NCBI GenBank assembly: GCA_008694505.1
Contig: VZDJ01000624.1
Coordinates: 1 to 64,000 of the forward strand
Length of the DNA: 64,000 nt
Reading direction: 5' to 3'
Origin: Cyanoderma ruficeps
Taxonomy: Eukaryota; Chordata; Aves; Passeriformes; Timaliidae
The translations under genes and the position numbers were made by a program. The notes beneath the pieces are model-generated. The model saw only the letters and a list, made by a program, of their open reading frames with translations, was not told where the DNA came from and made no database searches. Shown here one piece after another: positions 49,043 to 61,594 of this stretch (its first letter is position 1; every line of letters starts with the position of its first letter).

Positions 49043-50558
49043 CAGAGAACCTGGGATTCAGCTAAGAAGAGTTTTATCAGAATCTGGTGTGTTGGAACTA
49101 CAATGCCATTAGAGGTCTGTCTAGCTGACGGGGCTACAGGTGCTGGAGTCCTTTATATAAAAGATCTGTATTTCTATTTATTCATGTCCTTAAGAAACTT
49201 GCTTGGTGCATTCCTCGTGCTAGTCTGGTGATAGAATACTTGCCCTTTTTGTCCTTTGTTTTTTTTTCCCCAAAGAGATTAAAGATCTGTGGTTGACCAT
49301 TGCTGGTGCCTTTAACAGATGTTATACAGAATTTTCTTCTCATTTATCTAAAGATGAAAAATTTTTACCCATGGTCAAATTCAATCTGTATTAAAGAGAA
49401 GGTATTTAAGGTGGATAGCAAAAACTGTGATATTTTGATTTCTTTTTTCTGTTCCCATGGAAAATAACAGGTGTTCAAATAAGGTTCAGTTTACATTTTC
49501 AACTTTTATGGTGGTATTTTTTGTGACAATAGTGGACTTACAAAAAAGATCCTGAAAGTGAACTCTGGATTTCTCAAAATTCACATCTCAAAAATTTCAT
49601 TTCCACTGGTTACCTAAGTCTCCATAATTTTATGACATATTAGCATATGAGTTTGAATTTAATAATATCATTGTCAATAAAGAACATTCCCACTTCAGTC
49701 AAAGAAATAGTTTATGGGAAAGACAGTTATTAAAATGTAAAATTTTTGACTGGACTCTTACATTTCAAGTTTTATTCTCCACTACAAAAGAACTCCCTCC
49801 AGTAGTTGAATATAAAGATTCAAGAATATTAAACATTTGGTTATATTCTAGAAGAATTACCAGCACCTTCCATTGCAGAGTAGACAGAACTGAGCAATTA
49901 CTCAAAAACAGTAAGTCTGGTGCAAAATGTAGAACAGAAAATATTAAAAAATATATAAAATGGAAAATATAGGACAACTGCATTAGATAATATTGATTAT
50001 GTAACTAAACCTTGTTTATGTCCCTGACACTGGCATATTCTTTCCTTAGTGGATATGAAGCCACAGATATCTCTTGAAGGTACTACAATGGATTAAAGCA
50101 ACTTACAATTCTCTTTCAGATATTTAGACCAAACAAAAGTGCTTTGTTGGACATTTCAGTGCACAAATAAACCACTAAAACACTTGAATTAAATAAACAA
50201 TTCAAATTGATATTTTTTGAGAAATACCCAGAGTAGAAGAGGGCCCTGTATAACTTTTCCACATCCTGCTATTTTTTTTCTGTTGCTGTATTTTCTGGTT
50301 TTATTTACTTTTCTTTGTTTCAGCTTTTCTACCACATTTATTAACTTCATACATTTTAAGAAAACAACATAGGCGGAAAATTGAAAGTGGGAAACTTTCA
50401 ATAAAAGTGTGACAATAATTATAGAAGTTCATATCAAGAGTGCTTTACAGTATAATCTTCTACGATTTAACAGCCTATACTAATCTGTACTATCCTTTTT
50501 TTTTTAATTCAGTTTTGTATTTTACTATGCCAGTGTCAGAAACTTCAGAGAAAGAAGG

Positions 50559-50673
50559 TTTTTTGTTGTTGTTTTCTCTCCCCCTCTTCCCCCCTTTTTC
50601 TTCTTTTTTTTTTGGGGGGGGGTGGTGGTGGTTGTTGTTTTGGTTGGTTTTTTGTTTGTTTGTTTGTTTTTTT
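50559..50673 (+). repeat. Pyrimidine tract switching to G/T tract with G9 run
   Basis: TTGTTGTTG, then CTCTCCCCCTCTTCCCCCC and TTCTTC runs, then at 50613 a run of nine or more G followed by GTGGTGGTGG, GGTTGG and GTTTGTTTG. It is abrupt C/T-rich then G-rich on the same strand. Confidence 0.9.
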
Positions 50674-53490
50674 AACCGTGGGAAATCACTATATTAAATG
50701 TCCCCTTTGGTTACTACTTGTCTGAAAAGTAAGAATGAAGAAATTGTGACCAGGTATAAAATAACTAATTTCTGATTTGTAATCATGATAGCTTCTGAAT
50801 TTTCATGCCTATGTCCAAGGATTGGTATCAAATGTTCATTCGATAATATATATAAGAAGCTTCTGTTCTCAAACAACTAACTTTTTAATAGGTAATTTAT
50901 AAATGGATTGTTTATCCACTCAAAACAGATTCTTTTTCAGTAAGGCAGTTCTTCAATTACTTATTTGTTGTGTATATAAAAATGATGATCAACAAGATTG
51001 ATAATATTTAAAAACTGACATTTGGCAATCTTAAATTATTGGTACCCACTGATTAGCTAATATGATTTAAAGGCTTGATACAGAAGTAAAGGCAACTGGT
51101 GTTTAGAGGGAAACAGTTGTTTTCCAAATGAAGCAGAATCTGTAAAATCCTTTGAGTCATTTTGAGAGTCTGTGAGTATCCATTGCATATTTAGTGCCAA
51201 CCTCAATTGGCTTATACACAATCTGTCAAAATAAAAGTTCATTCACTATATTAAATTAGCTTTTTGGTAGTACAAGATAGATTACTGTGATTGAAGAGTT
51301 AATAGTATAATAAAGAATTGTTTTAAGACCTCTTTTATGCTTATAGTATGTTAAGTTTATCCAGATCTTCTGAAAACCATGTTTATAATATCAGATGTCT
51401 AATTATATACTATATTTTTACTTTGAACATCAGCTGTTTAATGTGTTCTCTGAACTCCCTTGTGCAGCTGAAATAAACCTGCCTTATGTTTCTTCACCTA
51501 TGTTTTATGTTTCACATACAAGCTATTTCCAAACAAGTCATCATATTTAAAGTACAGTCTAATGAAACCTTATTTTTAGAGTGTTTTTGTTTGCCAAACT
51601 GAACATTCCAGTGAAAATTCTAGGCTGCATTATGTTAGTGATACTGATAGATTCTAATCTATAACTATTTGAATCAAACTTTGACACAAGTAGCTTTTAA
51701 CAATTTTTAATACCTCTATTTTATCATAAGTATCAGATATCAGGGATGCAAGAATACATTTATTTTGGTCTTTCGGTCCTTCTGAGATTTTTTCTGACCC
51801 AGTATCTTTCATATTGCTCATCTCTTGTGTACATGTATTTAGCCCCATTGAGTGAATAAGCCTTATGGAATGGCAGTCTGTATTCTTCTAAAATGAATGT
51901 CTAGGCCACCTGTACTTTTGAAAAAATCTCAAAGACCAAGGAGAAAAAAACAAGTTACACAAACCTAGTCATTAGCCCAGAACATCTATTGCAGCTTTCT
52001 GGTGCTTGTAGTGGGCAGAAGGCCTTCCAATACAAAAGCTTGTAGTGGATTGTAGCAGGATGCTTTGCTCTAGATGACCTGCCTAGGAATGTGCTCCAGT
52101 GACTCTGACAGTGTTCTTTTTGCAAATCTGCCAGTGCTGGATTGAGAGGGGGCTTCATGTGCAGTTTTGCTGTTGAAGTATGCTAAATCCATTCTGGCAA
52201 CTAACTCTGAATTAACATCCTCATAGTGAGGCAAAGATTTTGCAGATAAGCTGCTAAACTGACCTGGAAACATATGACAGGCAGTCGTATCACTTTAAGC
52301 TATAAAAGCCACATTTATAGCTATAAGTCCACATTTATATGGTGGGGGGTTCTTTTAAATATTTCCTCTTGGAATGTGCATATGAAGTTTTCTCCAATGG
52401 GTAAGGGAACACCCACCAAGGTTACCTCTTCTTTGAGGTTAAAAGATCTGTCCATGAATGTTTGTGTGGGTGAGTTACATCAATCTCTCCTTAACAACTA
52501 TATTAATAATAAATTAACAATTAATAATTTTTTCTCTTTTCTAACTTTAATACAATTGCTTTGATATTGCCCTATTATATACTATCCTATGCTACTAGTA
52601 GTTTTAGCTTTTATACTGTGTAGTAAATACTTCTGATTAAGAACTTTTGTCAAATCATTTGATATATACATAATTCATTTTCTAGAAATATACGTGATTT
52701 GCGTCTTTAATCTTGTGGGACAAAGTTACTTAAACCATGGACAAGCTTTGGGGTTAAGACTGGATTCAGCTTCTCCTGTGCTCCTCTTTGAGGCAGAGTT
52801 TAGAAAACAAGGGAGTCCTCTCTGCACCTTATGGGTCAACAGCAGGGTTTTTCTAATAAACTTCCTCTGAAGCTCCCTCTCCACCCATGATGTGAGTAAC
52901 CCTTGAGAATCTGTTGCAGAGGAAGTTTCTTCCAAAACCTTTTAGTTCACCCTAAAGCATATGTTGCAAATACTTCAGATATACAGATATAACAATTGCT
53001 GCTCTCATTTAATGTGTAACATATAATTGGTGCAATTTTTAAACATGGTTTTAGAGTGCTCAACATTTTGGAAATGCAAGTGTATAATAAAATGATGTCA
53101 CTGCTAAGTTAAATTGAACTTGTTCCGTATTACAATCAGAAGGTCAATGTAAGAATGCTGCCAGTAGATTTCATTTAGGAGGAACAAAGTACTCTTAAAA
53201 GAGTTCTAATTTGTCCTTTATTTGTTAACATCTATTTCCATTAAATCCACCAATGACATGTTAAGATTGGGGTGGGGCACAGAGAGGTTTCTTTTTCTGA
53301 ACTTAGCATACCAAGCAGCCAGTTGAAATTCAGAAAAGGCTGATTGTGACTAATAATATAGCATAGATGCATTCTGCTGATATCTTCCTAGCTGTGTTAT
53401 TAGATTATACATCCTAAAGTCAAGTTTTGAGAAATCAGAGCATCTAATAGATGTGCAGGCAATTAAGAAAATACATGCCACCATTTATTC

Positions 53491-53899
53491 TGTCATGGTT
53501 CCAGCCAGGACAGGGTTAATTTTTGCAGTATCCAGGAGGGGGCATGACTAGGACCTGGAGGTTATTCTATACCACACCACAAAATATTCCAGGAACAGAG
53601 AGAATTGCTTCTGGGTTGGGGGAACATCTCACAGTCAGGTTGCGCTCCACAGTGAGCATTTTGCTGTTAGCCGTTTCCTTCTCTCTTGTAATTTTTTTCT
53701 AAATATTGTTGCTATTACCATTAGTTTTCTTATCTCATTGCTGCTTCCAGTAAATTCTTCTCATCCCAACCCACCATATTTTTGTGTCTCCAATTCTTGT
53801 CTTCAGCCCAACCCAGGGGAAGGGTAAGGGGACAGGGAGCAAGCAGTACATTTTCAATGGGAGCACCAAACTGGAGAATATCATTCCTAAACCAAGACT
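53491..53899 (+). mobile_element. ERVL-type solo LTR
   Basis: It opens TGTCATGGTTCCAGCC and closes CTAAACCAAGACT, the (decayed) inverted partner of the start. TCTCATTGCTGCTTCCAGTAAATTCTTCTCATC contains an AGTAAA poly(A)-type signal, and GGGAGCACCAAACTGGAG is the usual 3' block. The length of 409 bases fits avian ERVL LTRs. No good 5-bp target duplication can be read at the edges. No second LTR or interior is seen nearby, hence solo. Confidence 0.85.
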
Positions 53900-55065
53900 C
53901 GTTCTTTGAAAAAAAATAAACTTACATTAGTCATTGAAATATACAAAAATATTTTCACTTCAGAAAGTACTCTCACACTGATGGGTCATATTTTTAGTGT
54001 TATAGTAAATTTTGGTAAACTGGAGAAACAAATGGCCAAAGCAGAGAGAGAGCTGAGAACACAAATGTGCAAGAGAGGCCACAGAAGTGAATCACACATG
54101 AGTAATAAAAGCAAATTTCTAGAATATAGTTCTTCAGAAATAAGTGATGAGAGAAAAGAATAATTGGCAAATATCAAGATAAATCATACAGTAAGAAGTA
54201 TAAGGGATTGACTAAACTGACTTNAAAAGAAAAAAGAAAAAAGAAAGGTTACTCAAAGAGATGTGTCACAGGGGACAACAGAGTTTGTGTTTATTAATTT
54301 AGCCACTACAGTGAAAGAATATGTGATGACCGTGGCCACAATCATTGTGTGCAAATTGGGTAATAACAGCAAGGAGTGATAATTTTGTCCTTTTATACTT
54401 TGTAATATCTTCAGGACTAACTCAAGTTTGTGACACAAATACTACATGATCAACCAGAACTTCTAGTTAGGAAAGTGCTCTAGTCATAAAACTGCCAGTG
54501 GTCCACTTGATAATCCTTAAGTAGCTACTGCAGACACCTGTATAGTTAAAGAACTTGGGTCAAAATGAATGTATCTATCTAGAAATAATGAAAGATAATT
54601 GAAATTGTGCAAAGACACTGTGAAGATTGTCTTGGTAGAAAACTTGTTATAAAGAAAAAGAACAGAAGAAAATAAAAAACTTCAGCAGAGTTAATACATT
54701 ACACGTCATTGTTGTGGTTCATTAAAATGATACTTATGGATATAGAGGTTGCTGTTTTCTTGATAAATATGTTGAGTATACAAAAAGTTAAGAAAAGGCC
54801 CTCATAAAAAACTGTAATGCACTGCATGTCCACTCATCTTTCCACAAAGGTATTAAGCCATAAAGGTATAAAATTTACAGGAGAAAAGCTGTATTTTGTG
54901 AAAAATATGTACCTTTTAAAGCATGAATTATATTATAAAATGCATTTTAATGAACCTGTACATTGCAAATTAGTGTACTTCTTGTATTCCACAGGCTGGA
55001 GTCTGTACTGAGATTTTTCTGTTAGTACAGCTAAGAATTACTTTCAGGACTTCAGCATTACATTA
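53900..55065. other. AT-rich stretch between ERVL LTR and CR1
   Basis: No gene or repeat recognised. One ambiguous base at 54224 sits next to an AAAAGAAAAAAG run. Confidence 0.55.
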
Positions 55066-58000
55066 TTTCACAGAACACAGAGTTGTTATGTTTGGAAGGT
55101 ATCTGAAAATCACCTAGTGTAACCTCCATGCCAAGGGAGGGTGACCTAGAAGATCTGACACAGGAACACATACAGGTGAGTTTTGAATGTGTTGAGAGAA
55201 GAAAACTCCATGACTGCCCATGGCAGCCTGTTCCAGTGCTCTGCCACCCCCAATGAAAAGAAGTTCTTTCTCATGTTGAGGTGGAATTTCTTGTGTTTTG
55301 GTTTATGGCCACTTCTCCTTGTCCTGTCACTTGCCACCACTGAGAAGAGCCTGACACCACCCTCTTGACACCCCCCTTGGAGATATTTATATGCATTAAT
55401 GAGAACCCCTCTCAGTCTTACTTAGGACAAACAGACCCATCTCCTGCAGTCTCTCCTCATTAGAGAGATGCTTCAGTCCCGTAATCAGCCTTGTGGCCTC
55501 TGCTGAACCCTCCCATTGTTTCTTTTCTTTTTCATACTGAGGAGCCCACAACTGGACTCAGCACTCCAGATGTGGCCTCACTGGGGCCAAGTAGAGGGAA
55601 GGATCACCTCCCTTGCTCTGCTGGCCATGCTCTCCTTGACACACTCTGGGATAATATTGGCCGCCCTGGCTGCAAGCGCCCTGCTGGCTCATGATCAGCC
55701 TGTCCTTCACCCAAACTCACAGGTCCTTCTCAGCAGCACTGCTCTGTAGCAGGCCAGCCCCCAGCCTGTACTGGTACTTGGGGTTACCCCTCCCCACATA
55801 CACAACCTTACACTTTCTCTTGCTGAACATCATTAGGTTTCTCTCTGCCCAGTTCTCCAGCCAACCAAGGTCCTGCTGACTAGCAGTACAGCCTTTGGAT
55901 GCCTTCAGCAAGTTCACCCACTTTCTAATCACCAACAAACTTGCTGAGGATACATTCTATCCCTTCATCGAGATTGGAGATAAACAAGATATAAGAATAA
56001 GATTGAACCCAGTACTGATCCCTTCAGAATACCACATTGTATAGGCCTCCAACCTGATCCTACTTCAGTGATCACAATCCTCTGAGCCCTGCCCTTCAGC
56101 CAGTTCTTGATCCACCCCACTGTACATTCATCTAACCCACATTTCCTAAGCATATCTATGAAGATGTTATGGGAGAGAGTGTTAAAAGCCTTGCTGAAGT
56201 CAAGGTAGAAAACATCAACAATTCTCCCCTCGTTGCCTCTAACATCAAAGAAGACTATCAGATTAGTTGTGCATCATTTCCCTTGGTAAATCCATGGTGA
56301 GTGCTCCTGACCTTCTTTTCTTCTAGATGCTTGTGATCACCTCCAGAATGATCTGTTTCATCACTTTTCCAGGGATGGAGGTGATTGGCCAGTAGTTTCC
56401 CAGTTGTCCTCCTGGTACTTCTTGAAAATGGGAGCAACACTGACCTTCCTCCAGTTATCAAGACTCCTCCCATTCTCCATGATGTTTCAAAGATGATGGA
56501 GATTGGCTTAGCAGCAACATCTGCTCACTCAGCACCTGTTAATGCATCCCATCAAGGCCCCATGGATTTATGGGTGTTAAGTCTATCTAGTCCATCTCTA
56601 ACCCATCTCTCAACAACAAGGGGAAAGCTTCCTTCCTTTCTCTGGCCTTGTTCTCTTACCTGCAAGGTCTGGGACTCTTGAGAGCCATCCTAAGCAGTGA
56701 AGTCTGAGGCAAAGAAGACATTTGGATATCTCTTCTACTCTGTGTCACCAATTACCTCTGTGTCACCCTTCTGATTCAGCAAATCATGTTTTCCATATCT
56801 TCCTTTAGCTGCTGATGTACTTGTAGAAACCACGCTCGTTGTCCTTGGTGTTTTTTGCCAGACTCAATTCCAGGTGGACCTTAGCCTTCCTCATCACATC
56901 CCTATGTATCCATTCCACATGGCCTAATCTTTTTTCCACATCCATATGTTTCTTTCTTGTGTTTGAGATTTACTAGGAGCTTCCTGCTGATCCATGCAGG
57001 TGTCTTGCCACCTTTGCCTGAATACACTGGTCTTGAGCTTGGAGGAATTGTTGCTTGAAAATTTACTAGCTCTCTTGGACCTCCTTCTCTCTAGAGCCCT
57101 ATCCCATTGGATTCCTTTAAGTAGGTCTTTGAAGAGATCCATTAGCTCTCTGGAAGTTTGGAGTCCTAGTCCTTCCTACTGCTTTGCTTCCTTCATGCAG
57201 GGACTCCACGCTGCCCCCAGCCTTCACATCTTCAACCACTCCCTTCTGGGTTTGTTAGTACAAGGTCCAGCAACACTCCTGTCTTTGTTGGCTCCTCCAA
57301 CACTTGCATCTAAAAGTTACTTCAGTGATCAGCAGTAACTTCGTGGACTGTGTGTTCTGAGCCACATTGTCCCTCCAGCAAATAATCAGGGTGGCTGAAG
57401 TTCCCCCAGGAGAAACAAGGCCTGTCACCATGAGGTTATGCCAGCTGCTTATAGAAAGCCCATAAAATTCCTCCTTCTGATCCCTTCTGGTGGTCTCATT
57501 ACCAGGGCACCTACAACAGTACCTGTCCCTTAATTCTTACCCATAAACTCCCAGAATGATCTCTGAATTTCAGAATGATCACTCTTTGATCATTCAGTCT
57601 CATTTCTCACATAAAGAACAACTCCATCACCTTACATCTCTGACCTTTCTAAAATTTACATAGCTAACCTGACAATATTCCAGTCATGTAAGCTATCCCA
57701 ACATCTCTCAGTAATCATAAGGAGATCATGGATCTGTGATCACAGGTAGATTTGTAGTCCTTGTCTATTGCACATGCTGTGTGCATTTTTATACAGGCAC
57801 TTCAGAGAGGTAGTCTAGCAATCAGATGGGTGGAAGTATGAGAATTGTCAGGGGCTGTCTGAGACATGCTGGTTTTGGCTCTAAGTTAGGTGCCCACCAT
57901 TATGGCAGAGACCTAAAACACTCAGCACTTTGCAGAGATGTGGGCCTACCTGCAGATTGCAGCACCACTCCTGCATGCCCTTGAATTGTCATGCCACATC

Positions 58001-58245
58001 CTCTTGATGTGCCACATCCTGTTTGCTCTCCCTGTTTGCTGTGCTTTGACAATACCCTAAAACCATTTAAATCCCTCTTGGATGGTCCTGGCAATGCCAC
58101 CTCCATGCCTGGCTGTTTCATAAGAGCTACTAGGTCCTGACAGGCCTCTGGTCTGTTGCTTGGGTATCCCTGAGCTTGGAAACCTCCCTGTACTGCTCAG
58201 TCTAACAGTCATGCCCAGACTTACCCAGATATTGCTGTGGCCATC
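55066..58245 (-). mobile_element. CR1 LINE, about 3.2 kb, 5'-truncated
   Basis: This is the longest CR1 in the window. The reversed 3' end is at 55066 (TTTCACAGAACACAGAG). The 3' part, reverse transcriptase (about 55.7-56.9 kb) and endonuclease (about 57.2-57.9 kb) follow toward the 5' side, reaching sequence near 58.25 kb that may border ORF1. Recognisable blocks include CTCAGCACTCCAGATGTGGCC, CTGCTGGCTCATGATCAG, TCAAGGCCCCATGGATT and CAGGGTGGCTGAAGTTCCCC. Full-length CR1 is about 4.5 kb. Multiple stops and frame changes; inactive. Confidence 0.92.
55717..56153 (-). pseudogene. CR1 ORF2 reverse-transcriptase remnant
   Basis: Two open pieces in different frames cover reverse transcriptase. 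At 55965-56153 the minus strand reads TVGWIKNWLKGRAQRIV and later ILKGSVLGSILF, matching the CR1 block with QGSVLGPILF. At 55717-55938 it reads WVNLLKASKGCTASQQDL, LENWAERNLMMF and NPKYQYRLG. Between them the catalytic Asp-Asp position is replaced (Val-Ile in that frame), so the active site is destroyed, unlike the 9.1-kb copy where Asp-Asp survives. Confidence 0.85.
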
Positions 58246-58385
58246 TCATCTATTGATCATATTTGAACAGAGTTTTTAAACATAGACAAACACTGCAAAC
58301 AGAAAATTGATACGGCTTCTGTGATCCTACTGTGACAGTATTTGTTTTCATATATACAGTATAAGCAGAAACAGAACTTATAAGA

Positions 58386-58450
58386 GAATCATAGGATGGT
58401 TTGCTTTGGTGGAGACTGTCAGAGGTCATGGGAGGACACTCCAGCCAGCC
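58386..58450 (-). mobile_element. CR1 3'-tail fragment, minus strand
   Basis: GAATCATAGGATGGTTTG, GGTGGAGACTGTCAGAGGTCAT and ACTCCAGCCAGCCC resemble the last about 65 bases of a reversed CR1. It is heavily truncated and lies just beyond the long CR1. Because it opens with a 3' terminus, it is a separate insertion. Confidence 0.7.
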
Positions 58451-61400
58451 CATTGCATTACCTAGCTATATTGAGTAGGGTATGTTTTGCCTAAAAGGAA
58501 TTTCATGGGAATGTCAGCACTGTTCTTTATCACAGCACAGGTGTTACTGCAAAACGAGGAGGTTCCCTGGGTTTGAATGAAAGTTGGTAGGCAAGGAATG
58601 GGGTGGTCAAGGAATAATCACTACAAGGAAGATGCTCACAGGTCTGCTTGTTTATAAATAAACAATACATAGCTGTAAATTCTCAATTATCTGTTCACAG
58701 GCCAGGAGCTCACAACTATGAAATCTTCATTTTAAATATGTGGTGCTTCAGCTTGCAAATTCATGAATATTTCACATGCTATCGAAACAGAGCAGCAAAT
58801 AGCAGCAGGACCTCTGAGGATAGCAAATGTTCTGTAGTTTAAGTGAGTGTGGGCAAAAGCAGGAGGCCCTTGCATCTGAGCAGGAAATGAGCCTATCAGT
58901 AGAAAACACCTTAATTTAAGCTATTTTCTTCATGTACTGTCAAGGGGATCATGCTGGGTGGTTTGCTGTAATGAACTCCACCTGGAAGCTCAGTAAAACT
59001 GAAATGTGGGTTGACTTGCATTAATTACTGTTGTTTCTATAGCTTTGGTTAATGCAGTTCCAGTTTGGTCAATATGTGGCTATCCCAACAAGAAGGACAG
59101 GAAAAGTTAAGAAATGCCTGTTCAGCATGCTATGTTTAAAAGGACAATAGTTGAGTACACAGGCTTGCTGAACAAGCCCGCTTTAAAAAGCATTTGTCTT
59201 CAAAACAAGCTTTGATAACAGAAATATTTTCATGGTTATATTGTCAAATGGAAATACAAGGACAGATTAGTACGTTAATGCATTTTAAGACAGTGAAACC
59301 TTTAAAAGCAGTTTTGAATTTTTAGTTCTCTGTTTCTGCATTTCTGTTTTCTATTCCGAGAAATAAAGCACTTCATGTATTTGAACAATAATATATCATA
59401 CTTAACTGTCACATACACATGAGCTATTCTGTGTGGGAGAGGATCACCACTTCAGCAAGAACAAATGAGTAGTTAATGATACAACAAGTGCCCTTTTACC
59501 TACTTTTAAACATATTCAATAATATTGTCCCAAGGCTACTTACCGAAACAGTGTGAGATACAAGTGTTATGAAAAGTATGCATAAATTCTATCTATGGAA
59601 TCTGTGAAATATTAAATATTAAAATAATAATGCATTTGGAAAATATGGGAAATGATATATTATTTTTATATGTATATTTATAATTTTTTAACCTTCCTAA
59701 AAGGTTGTTGTTCTATGCCTTGTATTGAAAATATTTGGAATAAAATGAGCTTTAAACTGTAAAAACAAATTTGCTTTTTTTAAAGTGCAATTTCTTATTC
59801 ATCTTCCAGTTGCAATTCAGTATAACTTGACAATACCACATGTAAAAATAGCTCTGAAAACAAATCCAACTCTTCCAATAAAATTTGTATCCCAACATTA
59901 CACCAGTCAGATCTCAAAACTTTATAGACAATTCTCAAAACACTAGTTTACATTTATAAATTTAGAATTTTGTTTTGAATTTTTAAGTAGTAACTTGTAT
60001 GTCATTGACTAATACTATTTTTCTCTATTACTGACAGTATTTTTGTTATATTACTAATATTACCATTGACAATCACAAATGTCAAAGCAAAATTATAGTT
60101 AAATTAATTCTGATACCTAAATTTGATGTTTTTTTAAGAACAGAAACTGTTCTAAGATGAGTCTCTAAGTTTTGTTGACCAGACTATCCACTAAACTGAG
60201 ACTTTTCAAAGACAATATGAAAACCTGTGAATGTCTCAAAGAAACTTAGGCTGTTGTAAGGTAAATTTTTTCTGAATAATATAAATCTATAAATTAAATA
60301 TATGTTAGCTTTAAGTAAAACTTAACCACAATGAAAGTACTGATGATACCTTTTACATCTAGCAGAATTAATCACCATATTTTGAACACTGTTTTAACAT
60401 GGAAAACAAGTGTACATGATTTCTACAGTAAATTGAATACCAGAATGGAGGACAGTGCAAGTTTGACACTATGTGCAGGCTGTACTTTAGCATCTCACCC
60501 TTGTCTGGGTTTACCTGCAATCAAAGTTGCTACAGAAAACTCCTCGTGTCAAATTTCCTAGTGCAGGTGTAAGCACAGAAATTCTCCACGCCTGTGAATT
60601 AAAGAACCTAAACTAATTTCATAAGAATGACCAGAGCAGTTTAGGTAATAGGTAGAAACATGGATCTTCCCAAATTTGTAGAGCATCAGGCTTGTAGAAG
60701 TTGAGGTGGGTAAGAATAGCATTCACAGAATAACATACATAGAAAAGAGCTGAAAAAGCAGGAAGGACTAACTGGCTAATGAATAGAAAAAATCTTCAGT
60801 TCATTTAAGCAAGGAAAGTTCATTGGACAGGGAACAGCAATCTGAACAAAAAGTATGAACATGTGAGGAAATTGAGAGATTTGACATAGAGACTTTTATA
60901 ATGAGGAGAGAAGCATGGTATTTCTAGCAGAAATTAGCTGGACTCCAGTGGCTTAAAGCCAAAATTTAAAAGAGTCACAAGCCAAAACACTTCAACAATG
61001 ACCAGAATCTCTGCTGTAAAATGTATAGAAGAAAATGTTGAAAACTTCACAGCAGGGAAAAATAATTTAAAAGAAACAAAACCATCAATCAGACAAACAA
61101 GAAAAACCCCAGAAATCCAAAGGTTAAAGCAAAATGAATTTATTTCTATCAAAATTCCTAATTTAGATACGCATTTTGACAAATCTAAAAAGGAAAATTC
61201 TGCATATTTGTAAGATTGTGGTTTCTCATGGGAAATACATTGGGTATTTAAATAATCCTTAGTGGATGGCTGATGAATACCTAGCCATTTCTTTAATTGT
61301 AAACTCTTTAAACATATTTTAATATATGAAAAAATCCTGTTTTTATCAATCTGCTAAAATATTTAGTGTCTGAAATTTCACATCAGGTTTACTGAACCTC

Positions 61401-61551
61401 AAATTTATGTCTTTATGTTCCTCAACAGATCTTATCAAGATTACTAAAAAGTGAAAAGGAGTATCTAAAATGTCATATTACTTGGGGAACACCCAGTCTC
61501 CTAAAATTCAAGATGAGCAGTTTGCCAAGGAAGATAAAACAAAGTAGAATT

Positions 61552-61594
61552 AAAAAAAAAAAAAGAAGAAAAAAAAAAAAAAAAAAAAAANAAA
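61552..61594 (+). repeat. Poly(A) run with ambiguous base
   Basis: A13, then GAAG, then A28, N (61591) and AAA. Length here is likely unreliable in the assembly. Confidence 0.9.

Larger units (their letters stand above)
45881..53490. other. AT-rich stretch with low-complexity blocks, no gene seen
   Basis: Apart from the A17 run, the A/C-rich block and the C/T-G/T block listed separately, nothing is recognised. The frames of 74-114 codons around 48.66-49.04 kb merely translate the A/C block (Asn/Lys/Gln/Pro one way, Phe/Gly/Val/Leu the other). Confidence 0.55.

Noticed and set aside
60998..61213. 72-codon Lys/Asn/Glu-rich frame
   Set aside because: Its composition is explained by the A-rich strand. 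No homology or splice context recognised.
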